This document shows positions 32,565 through 40,959 of a stretch of 64,000 bases of DNA, in pieces. Under the pieces are notes generated by a model. It saw only the letters and a program-made list of their open reading frames with translations. It did no database searches and was not told where the DNA came from. This DNA is from Saccharothrix syringae. GTDB taxonomy: Bacteria; Actinomycetota; Actinomycetes; Mycobacteriales; Pseudonocardiaceae. The DNA lies in the NCBI RefSeq assembly GCF_009498035.1, contig NZ_CP034550.1, positions 7,440,001 to 7,504,000 on the forward strand, read 5' to 3'. Both the position numbers and the translations under genes were made by a program. Position 1 is the stretch's first letter, and each line of letters starts with the position of its first letter.

Positions 32565-34013
32565 TCACACCGGGTCGACGGCCTTGCCGCGCCCGATCGT
32601 GAAGGCACCGGCCACCGCCGTCACCGAGAGCACCGCCGCGAGCAGCAGCGCCGTGTGCAGGCCGCCCATCTCGGCGCTCGTGGCGGACTCGCCGGACGCG
32701 GCCAGGCCCGCCGCCCGCGCGCTCATCACGCTCACCAGCAGCGCGACGCCCGCGGCGGCGGCCAGCTGCTGGGTGGTGCTGAAGATCGCGCTGCCGTGCG
32801 AGTACAGCCGGGACGGGAGGGCGCCCAGGCCGGCGGAGAACAGCGGGGTGAACGAGAACGCCAGGCCCAGGCTCAGCACCAGGTGGAACACCAGCACCAG
32901 CGCGGCGGGCGTCGCCGCGTCGAAGCCGGTGGCGAACCAGAGCGACGCGCTGGTCGCGACCGTGCCGACGACCAGCAGCAGGCGCGGGCCCACCCGGTCG
33001 TAGAGCCTGCCGACGAACGGCGACAGCAGGCCCATCAGCAGGCCGCCCGGCAGCAGGAGCAGGCCGGTGGCCAGCGGGTCGATCGCCAGGACGTTCTGGG
33101 TGTAGATCGGCAGGATGGTGGCGACGCCGAGCAGCAGGCCCATCATGACCATCATCAGGACGCTGGTCAGCGTGAACGTGCGGAAGGCGAACGTCCGCAG
33201 GTCCAGCAGGGCGCGTTCGCGGCGCTGCAGCCACACCTGGCGGAGCACGAACGCCGCGATGCCCGCGACGCCCACCGCGAGCGCCCCCCACAGCACGACC
33301 GAGCCACCGCCGCCGCTGTGCCCGATGCTCGACAGGCCGTAGACCAGGCCGCCGAAGCCGAACACGGACAGCACCACCGACAGCACGTCGATCGGCGCGC
33401 TGCTCGACTCGCCGATGCTCGTCACCCGGCGCACGCCCACCAGCAGCATCGCCACCGAGATCGGCAGCACCACCCAGAACATGGCGCGCCAGCCGAACAG
33501 GTCGAGCACCACGCCCGACACCGTGGGCCCGATGGCGGGTGCCACGGAGATGACGATCGAGATGTTGCCCATCACGGCGCCGCGGCGGGCCGGCGGCACC
33601 AGCGTCATCACGGTCGTCATCAGCAGCGGCAGCATGATCGCCGTGCCGCACGCCTGCACCACGCGCGCCGCGAGCAGCACCTCGAAGCCCGGTGCCAGCG
33701 CCGCGATCAGCGTGCCCGCGCTGAACAGGCTCATCGCCAGGCCGTAGAGCACCTGCGTGCGCACCCGCTGGATGAGGTAGCCGGTGACCGGGATCACCAC
33801 CGACATGGTCAGCAGGAACCCGGCGGTGAGCCACTGCCCCACGGCCGCCGTCACGTCCAGCTCGGTCAGCAGCACCGGGAGCGCGACGCCCATGATCGTC
33901 TCGTTGAGGATGACGACGAACGTGGCCACGAGCAGCACGCCGATCACGGCGCGATCGGCGCGGCTGAGCGCGGGTGGCGCCGTCGCGGCGTCGGACACAC
34001 GTGCGGAAGTCAT
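32565..34013 (-). CDS. MDR-type MFS transporter (DHA2, EmrB/QacA-like)
   Basis: 482 residues from ATG 34013. Fourteen membrane helices are expected. Family motifs: VVILNETIMGVALPVLLTEL in TM1, WLTAGFLLTMSVVIPVTGYL in TM2, ARVVQACGTAIMLPLLMTTV in TM4, and the antiporter motif C region ISIVISVAPAIGPTVSGVV in TM5, followed by GWRAMFWVVLP. This is a proton-driven export pump in the inner membrane with drug-like substrates. It is monocistronic, with the decayed regulator downstream and a G-rich repeat tract upstream. It could serve the NRPS-PKS product or another toxic compound; there is no direct link. Confidence 0.92.
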   Translation of the reverse strand: MTSARVSDAATAPPALSRADRAVIGVLLVATFVVILNETIMGVALPVLLTELDVTAAVGQWLTAGFLLTMSVVIPVTGYLIQRVRTQVLYGLAMSLFSAGTLIAALAPGFEVLLAARVVQACGTAIMLPLLMTTVMTLVPPARRGAVMGNISIVISVAPAIGPTVSGVVLDLFGWRAMFWVVLPISVAMLLVGVRRVTSIGESSSAPIDVLSVVLSVFGFGGLVYGLSSIGHSGGGGSVVLWGALAVGVAGIAAFVLRQVWLQRRERALLDLRTFAFRTFTLTSVLMMVMMGLLLGVATILPIYTQNVLAIDPLATGLLLLPGGLLMGLLSPFVGRLYDRVGPRLLLVVGTVATSASLWFATGFDAATPAALVLVFHLVLSLGLAFSFTPLFSAGLGALPSRLYSHGSAIFSTTQQLAAAAGVALLVSVMSARAAGLAASGESATSAEMGGLHTALLLAAVLSVTAVAGAFTIGRGKAVDPV

Positions 34014-34188
34014 GCGGGATCCCCCAGGGAAACAAAGCGGGCGACAGAGCCCTGATCACCCCCAACCCTACCGGCGCGCGGGGAATTCCCGTGACGCATT
34101 TCCCGTCGGGGCAACCGGGGCCGCGGTGGGCACGGGCGCCGGTTGGGGCCGGGGTTGGAGTTGGGCCGGAGCCGGGATGGCGCGAGCA

Positions 34189-34407
34189 GCGGCGGCAGGC
34201 AGGCAGCAGCGGGGGCGGCGGGCGGCAGCGGCAGGCAGCGGCAGGCAGGCAGCGGGCAGGCAGGCAGCGGCGGCGGGCGGCGGCGGCAGGCAGCGGGAGG
34301 CAGGAAGCGGCGGCGGGCGGGAGGCGGCGGGCGGCAGGCGGGCTGCGGCAGGCGGGCGGCAAGCAGGCGGCAAGCAGGCGGGAGGGCGGCAGGCAGCGGC
34401 GGGTACC
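34189..34407. repeat. G-rich simple-repeat tract of GGCAG/CGGCGGG units
   Basis: About 220 bp in which one strand consists almost only of G, C and A in runs of GGCAGGCAGC, GGCGGCGGGC and GGCAAGCA. It is strongly strand-skewed (very few T on the plus strand) and lies in the 427-bp gap between the MFS start and the aldolase stop. No coding frame with credible composition crosses it. The G runs could form quadruplexes in the plus strand. Confidence 0.8.
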
Positions 34408-34439
34408 GGCCGGCGTCAGCCGGCGCCGGCGCGAACCGC

Positions 34440-36365
34440 TCACACCACCCGCTCGTTCCCCCCGTCCACCGGCACCTGCGCCCCCGTGGTGCAGGCGAAG
34501 GTCTCCGAGCACATCTCCGCCACCAACCGCCCCACCGCGGCACTGGTCACCTCGGCCCCCAGCAGGTTGCGCCGCTTGTAGGCGTCCACGCTCACCCCGT
34601 AGTGCGCGGCCCGCTGGGCGAGCACCTCGGCGGTCCACAACCCGGTGTCGAACACCGCGTCGGGGTGCACCGAGTTGACCCGGATGCCGTCACCCGCCCA
34701 CTCCAGCGCCGCGACCCTCGCCAACTGCGTCACCGCCGCCTTCGACGCCGAGTACGCCGCCGCACCCGGCCCGGGCGCGGGCACGTTCTTGGACGCCACG
34801 ACCACCACCCGCCCACCGCGCGGCGCGCACTTCAGCAGCGGGTGGGCCACCCGGAGCAGGGTGGCGACGGAGTCGGCGTTGACCGCCATCGTGCGCTGCC
34901 ACGCCGCCGCGTCCAGCTCGGCGATCGGCGTGTTGCCCGGGAACACCCCGGCCGACGCGACGAGCACGTCCAGCCCGCCGAACCGCTCGACCCCGCGGGC
35001 GACCGCCTCCTCCACCGCCGCCGCGTCGGTGACGTCCACCCGCAGCCCCAGGTAGTCGGTGCTGCTCGTGGTCGGCGTCAGGTCCAGGCCGACCACGGCC
35101 GCGCCCCTGGCCCGCAACGCCTCCGCGCAGGCCCGGCCGATGCCGGACGCGGCACCGGTGACCAGCGCGACCTCGCCGGTGAACTCGGCCGGCGCGCCCG
35201 CCAACCGCAGCTTGGCCTGCTCCAGCTCCCAGTACTCCATGTCGAACAGGTCGCCCGCCGGCAGCGCCCGGTAGCCGCCCAGCGCCTCGGCGCGCTCGAT
35301 GATGTCGGCGGTGTGCGCGTAGATGTCCCGGGCGATGTCCGCGTCCTTGGCCCGCCTGCCCGCGGTGAGCATGCCCAGCTCCGGGTCGAGCACCACGCGG
35401 GGCGCCGGGTCGAGCATGGTCAGCCCGGGTCGCGCGTGCTCCTCGAAGTACCGGCGGTAGTCGGCCGCGTAGCCGGCGACGTCCCGGCCGACCAGCGGCA
35501 CCCGCTTGGTGCGGATCACGTGGTCGGGGGTCGCCGGGCCGCGGCCGGCCACGTCGGCGAGGTCCGGCCTGGCCACGAACGCCGCGGTGGCGGGGTCGGT
35601 GTGCCTGCTGACGATCACCGGGTGCCCCGCCGCCGACGAGATCTCCCGGCGCAGCGCGGCCAGCTCGCGGTGGTCGGCCCTCGGCAGGGGCGGCGCCGGC
35701 CGCCGCGCGGGCCGGTGCCGCGCCAGGAAGGTCTCGGCGGCGTCGACCAACTCGACGTGCCGGGCGTACGCCTGCTCGGTGTCCTCGCCGAAGGTGAACA
35801 GGCCGTGGTTCATCAGGACCACGCCGACCGTCCGCTCCCCGGCGTGCCGCGCGAACAGCTCCGCGCACCGGCGGGCCAGGGCGAACCCGGGCATCACGTA
35901 CGGCACCACCACGACCCGGTCGCCGAAGACCTCCTCGACCCGCGGCCGGTTCAGGTTGGTCAGCGTGATCACGGCGTCGGCGTGGCTGTGCAGCACGGCG
36001 GGGTGCGGCAGCGCCGCGTGCAGCAGCGTCTCCACGCTCGGGTCGGGCGCGCCCGCGTCGAGCAGGGCGCAGCGCAGCTCGTTCATCATCCGGTGGTCCG
36101 GCAGGTCGGGCACGGTCAGCAGCTCGCGCAGCCGGTCCAGCCGCAGCGGCGCGAAGCCCGCTCGCTCGATGCTCGCCAGGTCCCAGCCGCTGCCCTTGAC
36201 GTGCAGCACCTCCACGGCGCGGCCGGTCACGTCCTCGACCGCGGTCTTGACCGACGTGTTGCCGCCGCCGTGCAGGACCAGGTCGGGTTCGCGGCCGAGC
36301 AGGCGCGAGCCGTACACGCAGGCGTCGAGGGGGTCGGTATGCGTTTCAGCCCACCGGTTTTCCAC
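34440..36365 (-). CDS. Bifunctional class II aldolase/short-chain dehydrogenase
   Basis: 641 residues, GTG 36365. Residues 1-390 form a class II (fuculose/rhamnulose-phosphate type) aldolase: VLHGGGNTSVK phosphate site, zinc ligands in VLHSHADAVI and VLMNHGLFTFGED. Residues 395-641 form an SDR: nucleotide loop VTGAASGIGRA, NADP/NAD site DVLVASAGVF, active-site Tyr/Lys in AAYSASKAAV. Such fusions split a 5- or 6-deoxyketose 1-phosphate to DHAP plus an aldehyde, which the SDR half oxidises or reduces. The start overlaps the mtnA stop by 20 bp, so the natural substrate is probably 5-deoxyribulose or 5-methylthioribulose 1-phosphate rather than rhamnulose phosphate. Confidence 0.9.
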   Translation of the reverse strand: MENRWAETHTDPLDACVYGSRLLGREPDLVLHGGGNTSVKTAVEDVTGRAVEVLHVKGSGWDLASIERAGFAPLRLDRLRELLTVPDLPDHRMMNELRCALLDAGAPDPSVETLLHAALPHPAVLHSHADAVITLTNLNRPRVEEVFGDRVVVVPYVMPGFALARRCAELFARHAGERTVGVVLMNHGLFTFGEDTEQAYARHVELVDAAETFLARHRPARRPAPPLPRADHRELAALRREISSAAGHPVIVSRHTDPATAAFVARPDLADVAGRGPATPDHVIRTKRVPLVGRDVAGYAADYRRYFEEHARPGLTMLDPAPRVVLDPELGMLTAGRRAKDADIARDIYAHTADIIERAEALGGYRALPAGDLFDMEYWELEQAKLRLAGAPAEFTGEVALVTGAASGIGRACAEALRARGAAVVGLDLTPTTSSTDYLGLRVDVTDAAAVEEAVARGVERFGGLDVLVASAGVFPGNTPIAELDAAAWQRTMAVNADSVATLLRVAHPLLKCAPRGGRVVVVASKNVPAPGPGAAAYSASKAAVTQLARVAALEWAGDGIRVNSVHPDAVFDTGLWTAEVLAQRAAHYGVSVDAYKRRNLLGAEVTSAAVGRLVAEMCSETFACTTGAQVPVDGGNERVV

Positions 36366-37299
36366 AGATGATCCGCTCGTCGGTGATGATCGCCGTGACC
36401 AGGTCGGCCGGCGTGACGTCGAAGGCGTAGTTCAGCGCGGCGGTCGGGCGGTCACCCACGACCTCGGCCGGGTCGCGGACCTCGATCTCCACCCGGGCGC
36501 CGTCGGGGGTGGCCGGGTCGATGGTCGACTCGGGCGCCGCGACCACGAACGGCACGCCCGCCCGCGCGGCGGCCAGGGCCAGCGGGTACGTGCCGATCTT
36601 GTTGACCACGTCGCCGTTGGCCGCGATCCGGTCCGCGCCGACCACGACCGCGTCGGCCAGGCCGCGGGCGATCACGGTCGGCCCGGCCGAGTCGACCACG
36701 ACGGTGTGCGCGACGCCCATGCGGGCCAGCTCCCACGCGGTCAGCCGGCTGCCCTGGAGCAGCGGCCGGGTCTCGTCCACGTAGACGTGCCCCAGCGCGC
36801 CGCTGTCCCGCAACGCCCGGACCACCCCGAGGGCGGTGCCCCACTCGACGCAGGCGAGCGCGCCCGCGTTGCAGTGGGTCTGCACGTTGACCGGCCCGCC
36901 GCCGAGCCGGTCGACCAGCCAGCGCGCGCCCCGGAACCCCAGCTCGCGGTTGCGGCGGACGTCGTCCTCCAGCACGTGCACGGCCTCGGCCACCACGGCG
37001 TCCAGGCCCTCGCCGAGCCGCGCCAGCACCCGGTCCACGCCCCAGGCGAGGTTGACCGCGGTCGGTCGGGCGGAGCGCAGCCGCGCCGCCTCCGCGCGGA
37101 CGTCGCCGCCGTTGCGCGCGGCCAGGGCGACCCCGAGCGCGCCGGCCACGCCCAGCGCGGGCGCGCCGCGGACGGCCAACCGCCGGATGGCGTCGACGAG
37201 CTGGTCGACCGCGTCGATCCGGAGGGTGGTGAGCACGTCCGGCAACCGGGTCTGGTCGATCGCGATGATCCGGCCGTCCACCCAGTCGATCGTCCGCAT
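36346..37299 (-). CDS. mtnA: S-methyl-5-thioribose-1-phosphate isomerase
   Basis: 317 residues from ATG 37299. It has the MtnA/eIF2B-alpha-like fold with RGAPALGVAGALGVAL, the catalytic Cys in VNVQTHCNAGALACVEWGT and the catalytic Asp in VVVGADRIAANGDVVNKIG. It converts aldose 1-phosphates (5-methylthioribose-1-P, and in the DHAP shunt 5-deoxyribose-1-P) to the ketose 1-phosphates, the substrate of the aldolase encoded next. The rest of the classical methionine salvage pathway (mtnB, C, D) is absent from the window. The pair is therefore better explained as the DHAP shunt that recycles 5'-deoxyadenosine or methylthioadenosine. It is first in its operon. Confidence 0.92.
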   Translation of the reverse strand: MRTIDWVDGRIIAIDQTRLPDVLTTLRIDAVDQLVDAIRRLAVRGAPALGVAGALGVALAARNGGDVRAEAARLRSARPTAVNLAWGVDRVLARLGEGLDAVVAEAVHVLEDDVRRNRELGFRGARWLVDRLGGGPVNVQTHCNAGALACVEWGTALGVVRALRDSGALGHVYVDETRPLLQGSRLTAWELARMGVAHTVVVDSAGPTVIARGLADAVVVGADRIAANGDVVNKIGTYPLALAAARAGVPFVVAAPESTIDPATPDGARVEIEVRDPAEVVGDRPTAALNYAFDVTPADLVTAIITDERIICGKPVG

Positions 37300-37484
37300 G
37301 GGGCCAGTGTGCCCGGTCTTGAGGGGGTGCGGACGCCCGTCCGCCGGTCCCGGTCTTCCCGGTCAGCCCCGGTGGTCGCGCGACGCACCCATCGGCACGA
37401 GCCGGGTGGACGACCCGATTGCGGCGCCGGGCCGGGCGGCTTGCGACGCTTGTCCGGCCGACCCGGCCCGCCGGACGCGCCTGC

Positions 37485-38735
37485 TCACCGAGCCGCGGAC
37501 CCGCCAGGCCCGGCCGGCCGACCGAGGTCGAACCGGCTGGTGTCGGCCCGACCGGGGTCGAGCCGACCGAGGTCGACCACCGCGCGGTGGAGCAGCCGCC
37601 CCAGCTCGTCGACGTCCCGCCGCCCCGGGAACTCCAGCGACACCACCACCCCGGACCCGCCGTGCACCACCGCGACCAGGCCACCGAGCGGGGGGACCAT
37701 CGGCGGCACCGGGAAGACCTCGCCGGGCAGCGCCGCGCCCGCCCGGACCGCGGTGACGGCGATCCTCCCCCGCCACGCCCAGCGCAGCACCGCGGCGACC
37801 AGCCGGGCCGTCCACAGCGGCATCCGGTCGACCAGGCCCCGGGCCGCGCGGCACCGGGCCAGCCGCGGCAGCCGGGTCTGCGCCACCACCCGCGCCAGGC
37901 AGGCCGCCGGTTCGGCGGCGGGCAGGTCGACGGGGATGAGCACCACGCGGTTGCCCAGGCAGGACCCGGCCGGGTGAACGCTCACCGGCACCACCGCACC
38001 CAGCCCGCGACGCGGCACCGGCCCCGGCCCCGGCCCCGGCCCCCAGTCGTGCAGCGCAGTGGCGAGCGCGGCCAGCACGACCTGGAAAACCGTGGCGCCC
38101 GCACCACCGAACAGGTCGGCGTCCAACCGGACCAGGTGCGGGTCGCGGGGACCGGTGGGCTGCTCGGGCAGCCGACCGGCCCGGCGCGCCAGCCGCAGCA
38201 GGTCGGGCACCCCCTTGGTGACCGCCGCGACCGGCGGTCCGGGCTCGACGGGACGCGGTGCGGGCAGGCGGGACGCGCCCAGCAGCGCGGCGGCGGTCCG
38301 GCCGGCCGCGACCCCGTCCTGGAACGCGTGGTGCGCGCGGTAGCAGAGGGCGTACCCGTCCGCGCAGCCGCGCACCAGCAGCAGGCCCCACAGCGGGCGG
38401 TCGCGGCGGAGCGGCCGGGTGGCGACCGCCCTGGTGACCGCCCGGTGCGCGTCCTCGCCGGGCTCGGCGTCGACGACCTCGACGTGCTCGGCCGGGTCGA
38501 ACCCGGGGTCCGGCTCCCACCAGGCCCGCGGCCACCGCCCGCCCAGGCGGTAGGTCAGCACCGGCACGCGCCGCACCGCCGCGGTGACCAGCCCGCCCAG
38601 CTCGGCCGCCGTCGGCGGGGTGCCCGTCAGCACCACCGCGCCGCCGATGTGCAGGTACGACTCGTGCGGGGCCCGCGCCGCCTCGCGCAGCAGCACCCGG
38701 TCGAGCACGCCCAGCGGGACGCGTGCGGGCGGCAC
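37485..38735 (-). CDS. WS/DGAT-family O-acyltransferase
   Basis: 416 residues from GTG 38735, 2 bp after the P450 stop. The catalytic HHxxxDG is present in CYRAHHAFQDGVAAGR (near residue 135). The wax-synthase C-terminal domain follows (FQVVLAALATALHDW, PVSVHPAGSCLGNRVVLIPV, and the C-terminal VVSLEFPGRRDVDELGRLLH). These enzymes transfer acyl-CoA onto long-chain alcohols or diacylglycerol, and in natural-product clusters onto other hydroxyls. It is about 40-90 residues shorter than typical WS/DGAT. The tail carries degenerate DLGRLDPGRADTSRFDLGR repeats. The tight link with a P450 suggests hydroxylation followed by acylation of the same lipid or metabolite. Confidence 0.8.
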   Translation of the reverse strand: MPPARVPLGVLDRVLLREAARAPHESYLHIGGAVVLTGTPPTAAELGGLVTAAVRRVPVLTYRLGGRWPRAWWEPDPGFDPAEHVEVVDAEPGEDAHRAVTRAVATRPLRRDRPLWGLLLVRGCADGYALCYRAHHAFQDGVAAGRTAAALLGASRLPAPRPVEPGPPVAAVTKGVPDLLRLARRAGRLPEQPTGPRDPHLVRLDADLFGGAGATVFQVVLAALATALHDWGPGPGPGPVPRRGLGAVVPVSVHPAGSCLGNRVVLIPVDLPAAEPAACLARVVAQTRLPRLARCRAARGLVDRMPLWTARLVAAVLRWAWRGRIAVTAVRAGAALPGEVFPVPPMVPPLGGLVAVVHGGSGVVVSLEFPGRRDVDELGRLLHRAVVDLGRLDPGRADTSRFDLGRPAGPGGSAAR

Positions 38736-38737
38736 GG

Positions 38738-40156
38738 TCAGGGCAGCCGTTCGAGCCGGACCGGCAGGCCGTCCACCGGGGTGGGCAGCGCGGAGAAGTC
38801 GAACCGGGTCTCGTAGTCGGGCGCGACGCCGATCCGGAACCGCAGCAGCAGTTGGTGCAGCAGCGCCTTGACGTTCATGTCGGCGAACTGGGCGCCGGCG
38901 CACTTGTGCGCGCCGCCGCCGAACGGCAGCCACGCGTAGCGGTGCACCCGGTCCTCGCGGCGGTGCCCGGCGAAGCGCTCCGGGTCGAACCGCTCGGGGT
39001 CGGGCCAGCGGTCGGCCAGGTGGTGGGTGACGTGCGGGGTCAGCACCACCAGGGTGCCCCGGGGCAGGTGGTGGCCGAGCACGTCGGTGTCCCTGACCGT
39101 CCAGCGCGGGTAGACGGGCACGGGCGCGACCAGGCGCATCGCCTCCTTCTCCACCAGCTCCGCCGAGACCAGGGCCCCGAGGTCGTCCCACGCGACGAGC
39201 GGCCGGCCCAGCGACCGCGACTCCGCGCGGACCCGCTCCTGCCAGTCGGGGTGCTTGGCGAGCTGGTAGAGCACGCAGTTCAGCGCCACCGTGGTGGTGT
39301 CGTGCGCGGCCAGCAGCATGCCGATGACGTGGTCGACGACCTGGGTGTCGGTGAACCGGTCGCCGTCGTCGGCGCGGGCGTGGCACAGCATGCCGAACAG
39401 GTCCTCGTCGCCGCCCGCCCGCTTGGCGGGCAGCCGCTCCGCGCAGAACCGCTCCAGCACCCGGCGCCCGGCCAGGCCGCGGGCCCACGGCGTGCCCGGC
39501 ACGCCGACGCGCACGAAGGACGTCACGGCCCTGGTCATCGCGCTGAACGCCCGGGTGACCGCCTCGGCCTCGCGCCCGAGCCGCGCGCCCAGCAGCACCC
39601 GGGCCGCCAGGTCCAGCGTCAGCCGCTTCACCGCGGGCGCCACGGGGAACCGCGGTGCCGGCCGCCACCGGTCCAGGCCCTCGGCCACGGTGCGGTTGAC
39701 CTGGTCCAGGTAGCCGCGCAGGCGGGCCGGGGTGAACGCCTGCTGCACGATCCGCCGCTGCCGCAGGTGCTCCTCGAAGTCCAGCGACAGCAGCCCGCCG
39801 CGGAAGAACGGGCCCAGGAAGTAGTCCCACGCCGGCCCGGCCGCGAACGCCCGGTCCCGGTTGCGCAGCACCACCTCGGCGGCCTCCGGCCCCACCAGCG
39901 ACACCAGGCGCCGCCCGAACCCGCACGACCAGCTCACCGGGCCGTGGCGCGCGAGCCGGGACCGCCCCCACGCCAGGGGGTCGCGCACGCTGGCCAGGGT
40001 GTGCCCGAGCACGGGCCACCCGGCGTCACCCGGCACGGTCTTGAGCCCGCTGCCCGCCGGGGCCGGCGGGAAGGGCCCCGGCACCGCCGCCGCCTCCCGG
40101 ACGCGGCCGAGGGCGCGCCTGAACCCCGCGCCGGGCCGCGCATCGGTGGCCACCAT
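38738..40156 (-). CDS. Cytochrome P450
   Basis: 472 residues, ATG 40156 with GGAGGAGGA upstream. Clear P450 motifs: I-helix oxygen site MLLAAHDTTTVALN, K-helix ExxR in EKEAMRLVAPVPVYPRWT, PERFDPERF, and the heme loop WLPFGGGAHKCAGAQFA with the cysteine ligand. The N-terminal PGDAGWPVLGHTLASVRDPL resembles the CYP120/CYP51-like class that takes hydrophobic substrates such as fatty acids, terpenoids or steroids. No membrane anchor is seen, so it is soluble and needs ferredoxin partners not encoded here. It is the first gene of a two-gene operon with the WS/DGAT acyltransferase. Confidence 0.92.
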   Translation of the reverse strand: MVATDARPGAGFRRALGRVREAAAVPGPFPPAPAGSGLKTVPGDAGWPVLGHTLASVRDPLAWGRSRLARHGPVSWSCGFGRRLVSLVGPEAAEVVLRNRDRAFAAGPAWDYFLGPFFRGGLLSLDFEEHLRQRRIVQQAFTPARLRGYLDQVNRTVAEGLDRWRPAPRFPVAPAVKRLTLDLAARVLLGARLGREAEAVTRAFSAMTRAVTSFVRVGVPGTPWARGLAGRRVLERFCAERLPAKRAGGDEDLFGMLCHARADDGDRFTDTQVVDHVIGMLLAAHDTTTVALNCVLYQLAKHPDWQERVRAESRSLGRPLVAWDDLGALVSAELVEKEAMRLVAPVPVYPRWTVRDTDVLGHHLPRGTLVVLTPHVTHHLADRWPDPERFDPERFAGHRREDRVHRYAWLPFGGGAHKCAGAQFADMNVKALLHQLLLRFRIGVAPDYETRFDFSALPTPVDGLPVRLERLP

Positions 40157-40267
40157 GGCTCCATCCTCCTCCGATCGGCCCATCCCCGGCCGCCGATGGG
40201 CGCATTCGCCCCCTGGTTGACTCGTTCGTGTGAATCTCGGTGGAACCGGTCGGGTGGCAAGGGGGGC

Positions 40268-40496
40268 GTCACGGACGAGCAGTACCTGGTGGCCCGCGTG
40301 AAAGCGGGTGACCTCGACGCGTTCGCGGCGTTGGTGCGCGACCACCACCCGGCGGCTCGCGGTGGTGGGCAGGCTGGTCGCGCGGGAGCGCGGTGAGCCG
40401 GTCGAGCCGCCCGCCGACCGCCACGGGTACCTGCCGGACCTGTCCGAGGAGGAGACCGCGCAGGTGCTGGGCGGGGAGGCGGACGGGCGTGTCTGA
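40268..40496 (+). pseudogene. Remnant of an ECF sigma factor
   Basis: The frame from 40268 reads TDEQYLVARVKAGDLDAFAA and LVRDHHP, the start of region 2 of an ECF sigma factor, then shifts to RLAVVGRLVARERGEPVEPP and YLPDLSEEETAQVLGGEADG with a stop at 40494. The middle of the protein is gone, and the presumed start codon has become GTC. Confidence 0.55.
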
Positions 40497-40915
40497 CGGC
40501 GGGGACCTGCGCGACGAGCTGCGCGCCCTCGGCCGGGCCCTGGACCGGCCCCGGCGTGGACACGGCGTTCTGCGAGGGAGGCTCCAGCGGCTCGCGGCTG
40601 TCCTGGGCGGAGGAGATCCGCGAGCACACGGGCTGGCGCCCGCCGGCGGACGCGCCGCGGGCACCACCGGAGAGCGCGCTGTTCCAGCCGTTCGGCCCGA
40701 GAACGGGGGCGGTGGGCAGCGCGCCCGCCACGTGGGTCCGGGGCCGGTCGGAGTTCGAGTACAGCATCACCGACGTCACGGACAACACGCGCCAACAGGG
40801 CAAGATGCGCTGCAACGGACCCCGCCTGGTGTGGACCACCCCGGACGGCGTCACCTGCGCCCTCTCCTCCTACCTGCCGGAGCAGACCGTGATCGCCCTG
40901 GCCAACACGCCGTGA
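40489..40915 (+). pseudogene. Frameshifted anti-sigma-like/exported-domain protein
   Basis: GTG 40489 (GGGGAGG upstream, overlapping the previous stop) begins VSDGGDLRDELRALGRALDR. After about 22 codons the frame changes near 40555 and continues as DTAFCEGGSSGSRLSWAEEI and further to MRCNGPRLVWTTPDGVTCAL, ending SSYLPEQTVIALANTP. The order fits an anti-sigma partner of the sigma remnant whose N-terminal domain is joined to an extracellular sensor domain with the membrane helix deleted. Family assignment is tentative. Confidence 0.45.
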
Positions 40916-40959
40916 ATTCGCGGTGACCGCGATTGGCCCGGTCGCGACGGGGTAGTCGG

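Noticed and set aside
34143..36371. 742-codon plus-strand frame through the G-rich repeat and the aldolase gene
   Set aside because: Antisense to a complete aldolase/SDR with all catalytic motifs; the first 90 residues are simple repeat translation.
36346..37299. Reading mtnA as eIF2B-alpha-like translation factor or ribose-1,5-bisphosphate isomerase
   Set aside because: The HCNAGALA cysteine and GADRIAANGDVVNKIG are those of MtnA, and the coupled aldolase supports sugar-phosphate salvage.
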